Shown here: positions 19,423-29,182 of the stretch, one piece after another
How positions within the stretch are numbered: position 1 is the first letter of the stretch
How the letters are laid out: each line of letters opens with the position of its first letter
DNA from: Deltaproteobacteria bacterium
GTDB lineage: Bacteria > Desulfobacterota > Binatia > UBA12015
Reading direction: 5' to 3'
DNA: 35,915 nucleotides
NCBI GenBank assembly: GCA_016874795.1
Contig: VGTG01000049.1
Location: 1-35,915, forward strand
The notes under the pieces: model-generated
What the model was told of the DNA's origin: nothing
Database searches by the model: none
What the model saw: only the letters and a program-made list of their open reading frames with translations
Program-made: the position numbers and the translations under genes

Positions 19423-22400
19423 GCGTGCCCTCCGTGGCCTTTCTTGCCGCCGCCCTTCGTCTTCGGAGCGAGCTCGGGATTCGGATTCCGCACCGACGCG
19501 AGATAGGTCGTGCGCGGCCGCGTGTTGAGCTCGGCGAGGACGGAGTAGTTGCGCGGATCGGCCTTGGCCTTCGCCACCTGGCTCTCGGGATCGTTGATGT
19601 CGCCGAAGACGATCGCCTCGGCGGGGCAGACCTGCTGGCAGGCGGTGCGGATCTCGCCGTCGCGCACCGGGCGGTTCTCCTTGCGCGCCTGGTTGCGAGC
19701 CTCGTTGATCCGCTGGATGCAGTAGGTGCACTTCTCCATGACGCCGCGGCTTCGCACCGTGACGTCCGGATTCCGCTGCAGCTTCAGGCTCTCGGTGTTC
19801 CAGTCCGCGTACAGATAGAAGTTGAAACGCCGCACCTTGTAGGGGCAGTTGTTCGAGCAGTACCGCGTACCGACGCAGCGATTGTAGACCATCAGGTTCA
19901 GGCCTTCGCTGTCGTGCACCGTCGCGTTCACCGGGCACACGACCTCGCAGGGCGCGCGCTCGCAGTGCTGGCAGAGCATCGGCTGGTAGTGGACCTCGGG
20001 CTCCTCGGGCTCGCCCGTCCAGTAGCGGTCGATGCGGATCCACTGCATCTCGCGGCCGCGCGCGACCTGATCGGCGCCGACCACCGGGATGTTGTTCTCC
20101 GCCTGGCAGGCGACGATGCAGGCGTTGCAGCCGACGCAGGCGCCGGTGTCGATCGCCATGCCCCACGCCTGCCCGTCGTACGGGTAGTTCGGGTAAAGCG
20201 TGTCGTCGAGGGCGGGCTCGTGCTCGACGTGTTGCGCGAACTCCGGATCGCGGCGGAACTCCTCGACCGTCGCCGAGCGCACGATGTGCCGGCCGTGCAG
20301 CGTGCCGTGGTGCTGCGTGCACGAGAGCAGCTGGTGGTCTCCCGTGGCCTTCAGCACGAGCCCCGGCGCAAAGCCGAGGCCCTCCGTCGTGCGGAGCTGG
20401 TAGGCGTCGAACCCGCGCCCGTCTCCGACGCGTCCCGCGCGCGTCCGCCCGTAGCCGAGGTGCGCCGTCGCCGAGCTCGCCGCGTGTCCCGGAACGAGCC
20501 AGACCGCACCGCGGACGGATCGCCCCGCGAGCTCGAGGGTCACGACGTCGCCGTTCTCGACGCCGAGCGCGGAAGCCGTCTCGGGAGCGAGGAGGACGGC
20601 GTTGTCCCACGTGAGCTTCGTCAGCGGCTCGGGGCACTCCTGCAGCCAGCCGTTGTTCGCGAACTGGCCGTCGTCGACGGTCGGGTGCGGCCGGAACACG
20701 ACCTCGAGCCCCTCGGCGGAAGCCGGCGGCGCGGGAAGAATCGAGGCAAGGTTCGCCTGCAGCGAGACCGGTCGTGCTGCCGCGCGCGTGTCGGGGACGA
20801 CGCCGTCGTGCAGTGCCTTCTCCCAGCGCTTCTCGAAATCGACCGAGCCGAGGCGTCCCTGCCAGTGCTCGCGAACCGCCTGGTAGCTCGTCTGCTGGGC
20901 CTTCCCGAGCATCACCGAGAGGATCTCGTGGCGCGTCCGCCCTCCGTAGAGCGGTGCGATCAGCGGCTGGACGATCGTGACGGTGCCGTCGCCCGAGCGC
21001 GCGTCGCTCCACGACTCGAGGAAGTGCGCCGAAGGAACGTGCCAGTGGCAGAGGCGCGCCGTCTCGTCGTCGTAGAGCGAGACCGCGACTCTGTGGCGCA
21101 CGCCGCCGAGCGCCCCGGCGAAGTCGAGATCCGCGGGCGCGTCGTAGACCGGATTCGTCTCCAGCACGACGAGGACCTCGACGCTTCCGGCACGCATGTC
21201 GGCGACGAGCGACTGGATCGATTCGAGCTGCGAGCTCGGATCGGCGGCGACGGGCTCGATCGTGTCGACCGTCTTGCCGACGTTGCCGAGCACCTCGTTC
21301 ATCGCGCACGCGAGCGCGTGCACCGCCGCGGGCTGGCCGTCGCCCGCGATCACGACGCTCGAGCCGCGGTGCGCGGCGAGGTCGGCGGCGACCGCGTCGA
21401 TCCAGGCGGAAGCGGCGGGCGAGAGGCTGGCAGCATCGTCGTTCGCGCCGACCGAGACGCCGACGCGGCTCGCGATCGCGCGTGCGAGCGCGAAGGTGCG
21501 TCCGGCCTGCAGTGGAAGGCGATCGTCCGCGACGGATCCGGTGATCGTCCAGCCGCTCTCGGCGACGTACAGCCGGCTCGGATCGATCGTGTGGCCCTTC
21601 GGGCGACGTCGCGAGACGAGCTCACGCGTGTGACGGAGCCGGTCGGCGCCTGATCCGAGGAAGTCCGCGTCGAGCGACAGGATCACGTCGGCGCGGTCGA
21701 GGTGGTGCACCAGATCGACGGGCTCCCCGTACGCGAGGACGGCGCCCGCGTGCGCGGTATCGCGATTCACCGGCTCCCACTGGTGCCAGCGCGCCGACGG
21801 GAAGCGCTCGCGGAGCGCCGCGAGCTGCGCCGCGAGGGTCGGCGACGTCACCGTCCCGGAGAGGACGCGCACGCCCGCGCCGCCGTTCGCCTGGGCGCCG
21901 TCGAGGACGCGTCCGAACGACTCGACGAAGCGGTCCCAGCCGACGATCTCGTTCACGCGGCGGATCACCTGCGCGCGGTCCGGGTCGTACATCGTCAGGA
22001 CCGAGGCCTGCGCGAACGCGTCGGTCGCGCCGAGGCTCGCGGGATGATCCGGATTTCCCTCGACCTTCGTCGGGCGGCCTTCGTGGCTCTCGACGAGGAG
22101 TCCCGTCGCGTAGCCGTGCAGCGGCATCGCGGTCGCGAAGTAGAGCGCCTTTCCGGGCGTCTCTTCGGGCCAGTGCACGGCGGGGACGATCCGCTCGGAG
22201 GGCTGGCGCGTGCACGCGCCGAGGCCGGCGAGCGCGAGCGAGGCGCCCATCAGCTTCAGGAAGACGCGGCGGTCGATCCCTTCCTCGACCGCGGACGGGA
22301 ACTCCGCGTGGAGGAACGCCTCGAGCTCCTCGCTGCCGGCGAGCTCCTCGAGGCTTCGCCAGTAGTCCGGACCGGTCCGTCCGGCGAGGCGTTCGCGAAT

Positions 22401-22424
22401 GGGTTCCAGGTCGAGCTCGCGCAC
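19419..22424 (-). CDS. actB: Alternative complex III iron-sulfur subunit ActB
   Basis: The product is 1001 residues, with a Tat-type signal near residues 50-71 ([21 protein letters not shown]), unusually far from the N-terminus as is normal for ActB. Residues about 75-700 are a molybdopterin-oxidoreductase-like fold without an N-terminal FeS or Mo-ligand motif. The ferredoxin-like C-terminal part (about 745-950) holds four cysteine groups: [35 protein letters not shown], and CTYC with CQQVC. The protein carries electrons from the ActC quinol site to the hemes of ActA. A GTG start with AGAGGA five bases upstream, 9 bp after actA, supports the call. Confidence 0.95.
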
Positions 22425-22433
22425 GGGTTCCTC

Positions 22434-23087
22434 TCAGCGGTGGCAGGCGCCGCACTCGGTGCGCGGCCGGACGTCGTACTCCGCGAGCAGCTGCAGGCCG
22501 AGCGAGAGCTGGTCCGCGGGCGGGTGGTAGCTCATCGAGAACACCTGGTCGCGCGGGCGGAGGTGCTGCTCGGGCTCGCGATGGCAGCCGAGGCACCACT
22601 CCATGTGGAGCGACGGGTTCTGCCAGAGGACGTTCATGTCGTCGACGTCGCCGTGGCAGCTCTGGCAGCCGACGCCCTTGTTCACGTGGACGCTGTGATC
22701 GAAGTAGACGTAGCCGGGGAGGTCGTAGACCTTGATCCAGCGGATCGGCTTCTCGTCGCGCCAGCTCGCGCGCACCGGCTCGAGGAACTCGCTGTCGCTC
22801 CAGATCTGCACGTGGCACGTCATGCACGTCTGGGTCGTGGGCATACCGGCGTACGCGAGGTCCTCGACGGTCGTGTGGCAGTAGCGGCAGTCGATGCCGA
22901 GCTCGCCCGCGTGGTGGCGGTGGCTGAACTGGACCGGCTGCTCGCGCGCGATCCCCTGGCGCGTCGCCCAGGGCGAGCGGTTGATGGCGGCGAGGAGGAA
23001 GAGCGCACCGACGACCGCGAAGAGTCCGCCGAAGATCGTGACCCTCGAGATGACGTTGGTGCTTCGGTGGAAGACCTGCATCCCCAT
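22434..23087 (-). CDS. actA: Alternative complex III pentaheme cytochrome c ActA
   Basis: The product is 217 residues. One N-terminal membrane helix (about 15-35) anchors a periplasmic domain with five heme c sites: CRYCH (67-71), CMTCH (88-92), CQSCH (141-145), CLGCH (165-169) and CGACH (212-216). It takes electrons from ActB. It is the first gene of the operon; an ATG two codons later is an alternative start. Confidence 0.96.
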   Translation of the reverse strand: MGMQVFHRSTNVISRVTIFGGLFAVVGALFLLAAINRSPWATRQGIAREQPVQFSHRHHAGELGIDCRYCHTTVEDLAYAGMPTTQTCMTCHVQIWSDSEFLEPVRASWRDEKPIRWIKVYDLPGYVYFDHSVHVNKGVGCQSCHGDVDDMNVLWQNPSLHMEWCLGCHREPEQHLRPRDQVFSMSYHPPADQLSLGLQLLAEYDVRPRTECGACHR

Positions 23088-23238
23088 TCGAGGGTACGCG
23101 GGGCCAGCCGAGTCTCAAGATAAGAAGTAGAGAAAAATCTTGCAGGAATCGATTAGGCAGACGAATAGTCGAGCCACGCCACCCGCTCGTCCTCATACCA
23201 CGGAAGGCGCGAATCCGGAGCACGCCGCGCGGAGTTTG
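23088..23238 (-). promoter_or_regulatory. AT-rich leader of the respiratory operon
   Basis: This is the only gap before actA. Bases 23115-23170 are clearly AT-richer than the surroundings (runs such as AGAAAAATC), as expected for a promoter. No confident -35/-10 pair stands out; TTATCT on the minus strand near 23117-23122 is a candidate -10. The same gap also contains the end of the thioesterase message from upstream, so a separate promoter here is likely but not proven. Confidence 0.4.
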
Positions 23239-23694
23239 TCAGCTCTTGGGGGGGTCCGAGATGAGGAGAGTGCCCTGGGCGAGGCACGCCGGGCGTCCGT
23301 CGTTCGTCACCTCGACGCGGACGACGGCGGTGCGCCGGCCGAGCGAGAGCACCTTCGACTCGGCGACGAGCGTCCCCGCTTTCACGGGAGCCAGGTAGTT
23401 GAGCTTGAACTCGGTCGTCGCGGCCCACTGGCCGCGCTCCATCAAGGGGTAGAGTACGCAGCCGAGCACGTGGTCGACGAAGCCCGCCATCACACCGCCG
23501 TGCAGCGTGCCGAAGGGCGTCAGCAGCTCCTGCTTGACGTCGAGGTGGGCGATGAGCCGTCCCGGGCTCATCTCGTCGAACACGACGCCGAAGTAATGCG
23601 GCAGCCCGGAAGTGGACTCGTTGTTCACCCGGACCATCCCCTCGGCGACCTTGGCGCTGAAGTTCTCGAAACGGGGAACCTGGATCTCTGCCAT
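23239..23694 (-). CDS. PaaI-family hotdog thioesterase
   Basis: The product is 151 residues, a complete single hotdog domain with LTPFGTLHGGVMAGFVDHVLG (active-site loop) and TTEFKLNYLAPVKAGTL. It probably hydrolyses acyl- or aryl-CoA esters in the cytoplasm. ATG 23694 has GGGAGG six bases upstream, which fixes the start. It follows the SnoaL-like gene by 11 bp on the same strand, so the two form a small operon immediately before the respiratory operon. It is only distantly similar to the other thioesterase at 8554-9225. Confidence 0.87.
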   Translation of the reverse strand: MAEIQVPRFENFSAKVAEGMVRVNNESTSGLPHYFGVVFDEMSPGRLIAHLDVKQELLTPFGTLHGGVMAGFVDHVLGCVLYPLMERGQWAATTEFKLNYLAPVKAGTLVAESKVLSLGRRTAVVRVEVTNDGRPACLAQGTLLISDPPKS

Positions 23695-23705
23695 CGTGGC
23701 CTCCC

Positions 23706-24116
23706 TCAGCCGATCTGACGCAACAGCCCCGCGAGGTCCGTCAAGTGAACGTCGTCGACGACGAGCCCGTCCGGACCGAGACGCGTGAACGTCGCGCCCT
23801 CGACGCGCACGGTGCGACCCGTCGCCGGGATGCCGAAGAGCTCGCCGCGGTGCGTGCCCGTCATCACCCAGCGATCCGCGTGACAGGCGCCGTCGATCAC
23901 GAGTGCCACGCGCTCGAGATGGAAGTCCGGAAAGGCCGCGAGCAGCGCCGCGGCACGCTCGCGGATCGCGGCGCGTCCGCGCGCCTCGGTCGGATTGCCG
24001 ACCTCGCGAACGACCGCGTCCTCCGCGAAGATCTCCGCCACGGCATCCGGGTCGTGACGGTTCCACGCCGCGTAGGTGTGGTCGTTGACCTCGAGAGTTC
24101 GTGCACGGTAGTCCAT
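23706..24116 (-). CDS. SnoaL-like (NTF2-fold) protein
   Basis: The product is 136 residues from ATG 24116 (MDYRARTLEVNDHTYAAWNRHDPD); a longer version from 24155 is possible. It shows the alpha+beta cone pattern of the SnoaL/NTF2 group: YAAWNRHDPDAVAEIFAEDAVV, GRAAIRERAAALLAAFPDFHLE, WVMTGTHRGELFGIPATGRTV. Members include polyketide cyclases, isomerases and hydrolases as well as non-enzymes, so no reaction can be assigned. It is divergent from the SDR gene (53 bp) and upstream of the thioesterase. Confidence 0.8.
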   Translation of the reverse strand: MDYRARTLEVNDHTYAAWNRHDPDAVAEIFAEDAVVREVGNPTEARGRAAIRERAAALLAAFPDFHLERVALVIDGACHADRWVMTGTHRGELFGIPATGRTVRVEGATFTRLGPDGLVVDDVHLTDLAGLLRQIG

Positions 24117-24169
24117 CCCACGCGCACCGTATCCCTGGTGTCGCGCACCCTTCAAGCAAGGAAGATCGA

Positions 24170-24922
24170 ATGAAGCGCTTCACGGGCAAGGTCGCTCTCG
24201 TCACCGGGGCGGGCTCGGGAATCGGCCGGGCGACGTGCCTCCGGCTCGGCTCGGAAGGCGCTCGTCTCTATGGGATGGACGTCGATCCGCGTGGCCTCGA
24301 GGAGACGGCGCGCCTCGTCCGCGAAGGCGGCGGCGAGATCACGACCGGAGTCCACGACGTCTCGAAGCGCTCGGCCTGCGGCGAGGCCGTCGCCGCGTGC
24401 GTCGCCGCGTACGCTCGTCTCGACGTCCTCGCGAACGTCGCCGGGATCGTCCGCTTCTCGCACGCGACCGAGACCAGCGAGGAGGAGTGGAACCAGGTCC
24501 TCGCGGTGAACCTCTCGGGTCCGTTCTTCATGAGCCAGGCCGCGATTCCGCACTTGCTCGACACGGCCGGCAACATCGTCAACATCGCTTCGAACGCGGG
24601 CTTGATGGGGCAGGCGTACACGGTCGCCTACTGCGCGAGCAAAGCCGGCTTGATCAACATGAGCAGGGCTCTGGCGATGGAGTTCGTGAAGCAGAAGATC
24701 CGCATCAACTGCGTCGCGCCCGCGGGAACCGTGACGAATCTCGCGCTGAGCGTCAAGTTTCCGAGCGGCATCGAGCCGGCCCTGATCGATCGCTACCGCG
24801 GCTTCCGCGGGATGAGCCAGCCGGACGAGATCGCGAGCGTCGTTGCGTTCATCGCTTCGGACGAGGCCTCGGCGGTGCACGGCGCCGTCTGGGAGGCGGA
24901 CCAGGCCGTCTCCGCCGGCTGA
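24170..24922 (+). CDS. Short-chain dehydrogenase/reductase
   Basis: The product is 250 residues, a classical SDR. The nucleotide-binding TGAGSGIG lies near residue 12, NVAG stands in place of NNAG, a catalytic Ser lies in NIASNAG, and the YCASK motif supplies Tyr and Lys. An Asp after the second strand (MDVDP) suggests NAD(H) preference. ATG 24170 has AAGGAAG upstream; the in-frame extension back to 24101 lacks a ribosome site. The substrate is unknown. The divergent pairing with SnoaL and thioesterase genes suggests a shared pathway for a CoA-linked or cyclic compound. Confidence 0.88.
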   Translation: MKRFTGKVALVTGAGSGIGRATCLRLGSEGARLYGMDVDPRGLEETARLVREGGGEITTGVHDVSKRSACGEAVAACVAAYARLDVLANVAGIVRFSHATETSEEEWNQVLAVNLSGPFFMSQAAIPHLLDTAGNIVNIASNAGLMGQAYTVAYCASKAGLINMSRALAMEFVKQKIRINCVAPAGTVTNLALSVKFPSGIEPALIDRYRGFRGMSQPDEIASVVAFIASDEASAVHGAVWEADQAVSAG

Positions 24923-25010
24923 CCGCGCGGCGCGTCCTCGGGGTTCGCTTCGCTCGCTCTCGCCCGTGGTGTAGAACCCGGCCATCCTCGGGGTGGAAGG
25001 GAGTCGTACG

Positions 25011-26315
25011 ATGGCGCGATCGGTGGATGGGACGGCGAGGCTCGGGTGGTGCGCGCTCCGCGCGCTCGCGGCGTCAACGACGCTCTTGGAGCTGGCGGCG
25101 CTCGTGACGCTCGTGATCGCGATCTGCGCGGACGCGGCGTCGCCGCGCCCGGCCTGGGCGCAAGCACGGGCGCTGGGTCTCGGTGCGGAGATTCCGATCA
25201 CGCCAGGTCGGACGCGCTTGGCGGTGCGACGTCCGCCGCGCCAGGTGCACTTCGTCCCGAACACATTCCGGTTCTGGGACAATCCGCGGTTCGCGACGAC
25301 GACGAACCCGCCGAAGCCCGCGTATGCCGACGTCGTCCTCGAGCCCTCGAACTTCCTGCCCTGCGCCGGTGGCCCGTTCGCGCTCTGCTACTACTCCGGA
25401 CCGAGCGACGGCCCCGAGGACCTCTCGTGCACGCTCACGGAGGATGGCCGCTTCGCGAACTGCAACTGCTACGAGATCCCCTTCGGATCGTACTTCGTCG
25501 ACATCAACGCGATCCTGAACTACCCGGTCTACCTCGAGACGATCGACGCGTGCGGAGAAGACGGGAGCAAGTGCCTCGCCCCGAACTCCGCTCCCGTCTG
25601 CAAGCACGTCAACGAGAACACGCTGATCCCCGGCGCGGACCTCTTGTCGACGTTCAGCTTCGACTGCATTCCGGAGGACGGCATCGGGCAGACGCCGTGC
25701 GGGCAGTCCGCGCCGCCGTATGCCGGCTGCATGACGGCGCCGTGCTACCGCAACCACGAGGATCCGGGCATCGTGACGTGCTCTTGCCCGGTCTTCGACG
25801 GCCCGTACCAGGTGGGCCTCGACGACGAGACCTGCGACCTCGGGGGCGATCTCGTCTGGTCGGCGGCCTACGCGCCGAACGGTCCGACGTATCCGACTCC
25901 GCCGACGTGCATCCCGGACGCGCCGGGGAGCGTCGGGTGTCCGCTGTTCGAGGAGGGCGTCACGCCGCTTCCGCCCGGCACCGACTGCGACGAGATCTGC
26001 GAGGCGTACGCGTGCACGATCGACGGCCTCGAGCCCGGCTACACCTGCGATTCCGTCCTCTGCACGAGCGAGTGCAACGACCGCGGTCTCGTCGCCGACG
26101 GCTGCGGAAACCTCGGGAAATGTCCGAGCTCCGGCACGCAGGCGATCCTCGAGCTCGAATCGGAAGCAGGCTGCAGCTGCTGCGCGAGCCAGCTCTGCGG
26201 GTGCGAGCCGAGCGCCGCGACGAGCGAGGCCATCTTCGAGCTGAACCAGGCGCAGCGCGACGTCGGGATCACGCCGCAGTGCGACGTGAACGGGACGCTC
26301 TGCGGCACGCCGTAG
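25011..26315 (+). CDS. Secreted cysteine-rich protein of unknown function
   Basis: The product is 434 residues. The start is ATG 25011 with GGAAGGGAG seven bases upstream. A hydrophobic segment (about 20-42) and AWAQA indicate secretion. I do not recognise a family. After the signal there are 32 cysteines, many in close pairs: FANCNCYEI, VTCSCPVF, GCSCCASQLCGC. Proline and glycine spacers and aromatic motifs such as NTFRFWDNP and CYYSGPSDGPEDLSC lie between them. Such density implies many disulfides or metal sites. No heme CXXCH motif is seen. It stands alone between the SDR and the acyltransferase, each on the same strand. Confidence 0.75.
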   Translation: MARSVDGTARLGWCALRALAASTTLLELAALVTLVIAICADAASPRPAWAQARALGLGAEIPITPGRTRLAVRRPPRQVHFVPNTFRFWDNPRFATTTNPPKPAYADVVLEPSNFLPCAGGPFALCYYSGPSDGPEDLSCTLTEDGRFANCNCYEIPFGSYFVDINAILNYPVYLETIDACGEDGSKCLAPNSAPVCKHVNENTLIPGADLLSTFSFDCIPEDGIGQTPCGQSAPPYAGCMTAPCYRNHEDPGIVTCSCPVFDGPYQVGLDDETCDLGGDLVWSAAYAPNGPTYPTPPTCIPDAPGSVGCPLFEEGVTPLPPGTDCDEICEAYACTIDGLEPGYTCDSVLCTSECNDRGLVADGCGNLGKCPSSGTQAILELESEAGCSCCASQLCGCEPSAATSEAIFELNQAQRDVGITPQCDVNGTLCGTP

Positions 26316-26424
26316 GAATTCCGTCTTTACGCGCGAGCGACGGCGGTGATACACCCGTCCACGCCACGAGGTTCCTCCCGGAGGCGTGCACGCGTATGCC
26401 GAACGGCGCCACCTTCGAGCGGGG

Positions 26425-28434
26425 ATGACGAGGATGTCGGAAGCTCCTCGCACGCGTCCGCGCTTGCCGTACTATCCCGCTCTCGACGGCTTTCGGGCGA
26501 TTGCGCTGTCCGTGATGCTCCTCTTCCACGGAGGCTTCGAGTGGGCGAGCGGAGCCTTCCTTTCCATCTCCGCCTTCTTCACGCTCTCCGGCTTCTTGAT
26601 CACCGGACTTCTCGTGCTGGAGCACGAGGGCACCGGGACGATCCGGCTGGCGTCCTTCTGGGAGCGTCGCTTCCGTCGGCTCATGCCGGCCGCCGTTCTC
26701 GGCCTCCTCGGCATGAGCCTGTACGCGGCGTTCGTCGCCGCTCCGGACGAGCTCATGCAGATCCGGGGCGACGTGATCGCGGCGCTCCTCTACGTCGCGA
26801 ACTGGCGCTTCGTCTGGACCGATCAGTCCTACGCCCGGATCCTGACCGATCCCTCGCCGGTGCAGCACTTCTGGAGCCTGGGCATCGAAGAGCAGTTCTA
26901 CTTCTTCTTCCCGCTGCTCGTTCTGGGCGTGCTCCGCTTCGTCCCGGGCTCGCGTCGAGGGCTCGCGCTGGTCCTGGCGATCCTCGCCGCGGCTTCCGTC
27001 GCGCTGATGTCGTGGCTGCACGTTCCCGGCGAGGATTTCTCTCGCGCGTACTACGGGACCGACACGCGGGCAGGCGAGCTCTTCGTGGGCGCGATCCTCG
27101 CGCTCGTGTATGCCGGTCGTCCTCTCGATCCCCGTCGCTGGGTCACGATCGCGACGAACGTGGCCGGCGGCGTCGCCCTGGTGCTGTCGGTCTGGCTCTG
27201 GGTGACCACTCCGGAAGGCGCGGACTGGTTCTTCGAGGGCGGATCGCTCGTCTACGCGCTGCTGACGGCAGCCGTCATCGTCGGGGCGATTCGACCCGGT
27301 CCTCTGCGCTCGTTCCTGTCGTTCGCTCCCTTTTGCTGGGTCGGGTGGATCTCCTATGGGCTCTACGTGTTCCACTGGCCGATCTTTCTCTGGCTCGACG
27401 GCGAGCGCACCGGCCTCTCGGGTTGGTCGCTCTTTGGGCTTCGCATGCTCGTGACCTTCCTCGTGGCGATCGCTTCCTACCGGCTGCTCGAGGTGCCGAT
27501 TCGCTCGCGTCGCTTCGTCGGCGAACGCGTCGGCTGGTTCGTGGCGCCGACCGCGCTCGCTTCGGTTGCGCTCGCGATCGTCATGGTCAGCGATCAGCTG
27601 TACCGGCCCGGGTTCGCGGCGGCGGAGGTCGCTCACGCCGAATCGCGGGGCACCGTCCAGCCGCCCAGGGAGGACGCCTTCCGGATCCTCTTCGTCGGAG
27701 ACTCCGTCGCCTGGAACATGGGCGTGGGAGCGGAAGTCTGGCTCAAGAGCCGGGAAGACCTCGACGTCTAGGTCTCCAACCGGGGCAACCTCGGTTGCGG
27801 CGTGGTTCGCGGCGGCATTCGTCGCCTACGGAAGCCGATTCAGGGCGGCTACAGGCGCAAGTGCTGGCGGTGGGAGCAGGAGTGGGGGGCGGAGGTCGAG
27901 CGCTTCCGGCCGCACGCCGTCGTGATCACGACGGGCGTCTGGGATCTCGCCGATACGCGTCTCACGGCCGACGGCGAGTACCTCTCGACGGGCGATCCGG
28001 CGTTCGACGACTGGATGGTGGAGGAGTACGTGCGCGCGGCGCGCACGCTCTCCGCGGACGGCGCGCAGGTCTTCTGGGCGACGTACCCGTGCCTCGGACC
28101 GCAGGCCAAGCCGGGCCGGGACGACGGCGCGCGGCGCTTCGACGGAAGCGGCGCGTTCTCCAACGACCGCATCCGGCACCTGAACGAGAAGATCCTCCTG
28201 CGCGTGCGCGAGCGTCTGGGCGGCCGCATGTCGATCGTGCCTCTTTACGATCAGATGTGCCCGGGCGGCGAGTACACTTCGAAGATCGGGGGCGTGAAGA
28301 ACGCTCGCCCCGACGGCCTGCACCTGAACGTGCCGGAGGCCCGCTGGGCGGCGGAGTGGATGTTCGACTCGCTGCAGGAGGCGGCTCCGCCGAAGTGGCG
28401 CCGCCCCTCCGAACCCGTCGGATCGTCGAGCTGA
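26425..28434 (+). pseudogene. OafA-like acyltransferase-3/SGNH fusion interrupted by an in-frame TAG
   Basis: One frame of 670 codons codes for a membrane O-acyltransferase. It has an acyltransferase-3 domain of about ten helices (YPALDGFRAIALSVMLLFHGGF, FFTLSGFLITGLL, ERRFRRLMPA, HFWSLGIEEQFYFFFPLL, YGLYVFHWPIFLWL) and then a periplasmic SGNH hydrolase domain. The SGNH blocks are FVGDSVAWN (Ser427) and RPDGLHL (bases 28312-28323). A TAG at 27769-27771 falls between them with no frame change, and coding potential continues unbroken to 28434. Such proteins acetylate surface polysaccharides. As written, the product would lose the catalytic Asp/His, and the downstream piece would lose the Ser. 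ATG 26425 is my choice; GTG 26386 and ATG 26434 are possible. Confidence 0.85.
27769..27771 (+). other. In-frame amber codon within the acyltransferase/SGNH gene
   Basis: The codons read DLDV, TAG, VSNRGNLGCG. TAG is used as an ordinary stop elsewhere in the window (actD, actE, biotin carboxylase, SDR at 34237), so reassignment is unlikely. A single G-to-T change from GAG (Glu) would explain it. Confidence 0.8.
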
Positions 28435-28456
28435 ACGAGCTGAGCGGGGGCTCGAC

Positions 28457-29182
28457 TCAAACCGGCTTGCGCGTATGAGCCGGCCTGCTCGGGATCTCCG
28501 ACGGATCGACGAGCCCATGCCGTCGCCAACCGGTGCGTGCGAGCCACGTTCGCGCTCCTGCGACCTCGGGGACGACATCTCGAGGCGCTTCGCTCGAGGA
28601 TCTATCGTTGCTCCAGCCGTCGAACCACCGGGCCGAAGAGGCGGCGTCGAGCCGCACCGGCGGGACCCGGCCGAATCGCTGAAGCCAATGCTTGCGCGCG
28701 TTCAGCAGGACGTAAGCGAGCGCCGCCCGTACCTCGCGCGGCGTTCGCAGCAGGTGAAGGTGGTAGCGCCCGTCGAGAACCGCTCCAACGCGCCGGAAGA
28801 CGCGGTTCACCGTACGCGCGAGCCGCGCACCGATCGACTTCATCCCGCGTGCGAGCGCGTGCCGGGAATCCGCCTCGACGACGAAGTGTGCGTGATCGCG
28901 CTGGAGCGAGTAATGGAGCACGCGAAAATCGCCCCGCTCGCACGCGCCGCGGAGGCTTCTGTGGAACTCGCTCACCAGCCGGACAGAGCGAAGATTCGGA
29001 ATGTCGCGGCGAACGCGCAACGTCACGTGAGCGGGGCAGGGTCCGCAGAGCTCGGCTCGTTTGCGATGCCGCACTCGAGCGCGAAGTGACTTCGGCCGCC
29101 CTGCGCCATCGCGCGGGCCGCCCCACCCGGAGTGACGACGAAGCTCGTCGAGCGTGAGCCGTGCAGAAGACACCCGACGCAC
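28457..29182 (-). CDS. REP-associated Y1 (HUH) transposase-like protein
   Basis: The product is 241 residues. The N-terminal GWGGPRDGAGRP and PAHVTLRVRRDIPNLRS, the HUH motif in RDHAHFVVE (His97, His99), GAVLDGRYHLHLLRTPREVRAALAYVLLNARKH and the nucleophile candidate Tyr157 match the RAYT branch of IS200/IS605-type Y1 transposases. These enzymes nick and join single-stranded DNA at hairpins and are thought to spread REP palindromes. No REP hairpins flank it here that I can see. Its stop lies 22 bp from the stop of the convergent acyltransferase. The GTG start is backed only by a weak ribosome site. Confidence 0.85.
   Translation of the reverse strand: MRRVSSARLTLDELRRHSGWGGPRDGAGRPKSLRARVRHRKRAELCGPCPAHVTLRVRRDIPNLRSVRLVSEFHRSLRGACERGDFRVLHYSLQRDHAHFVVEADSRHALARGMKSIGARLARTVNRVFRRVGAVLDGRYHLHLLRTPREVRAALAYVLLNARKHWLQRFGRVPPVRLDAASSARWFDGWSNDRSSSEAPRDVVPEVAGARTWLARTGWRRHGLVDPSEIPSRPAHTRKPV

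Noticed and set aside
27769-27771. Pyrrolysine or general TAG reassignment
   Set aside because: TAG terminates at least six normal genes in this window, and no pyl genes are visible.
28475-29157. Two plus-strand open frames (about 205 residues) opposite the Y1 transposase-like gene
   Set aside because: The minus strand contains the HUH and Tyr motifs in order; the plus frames show none.
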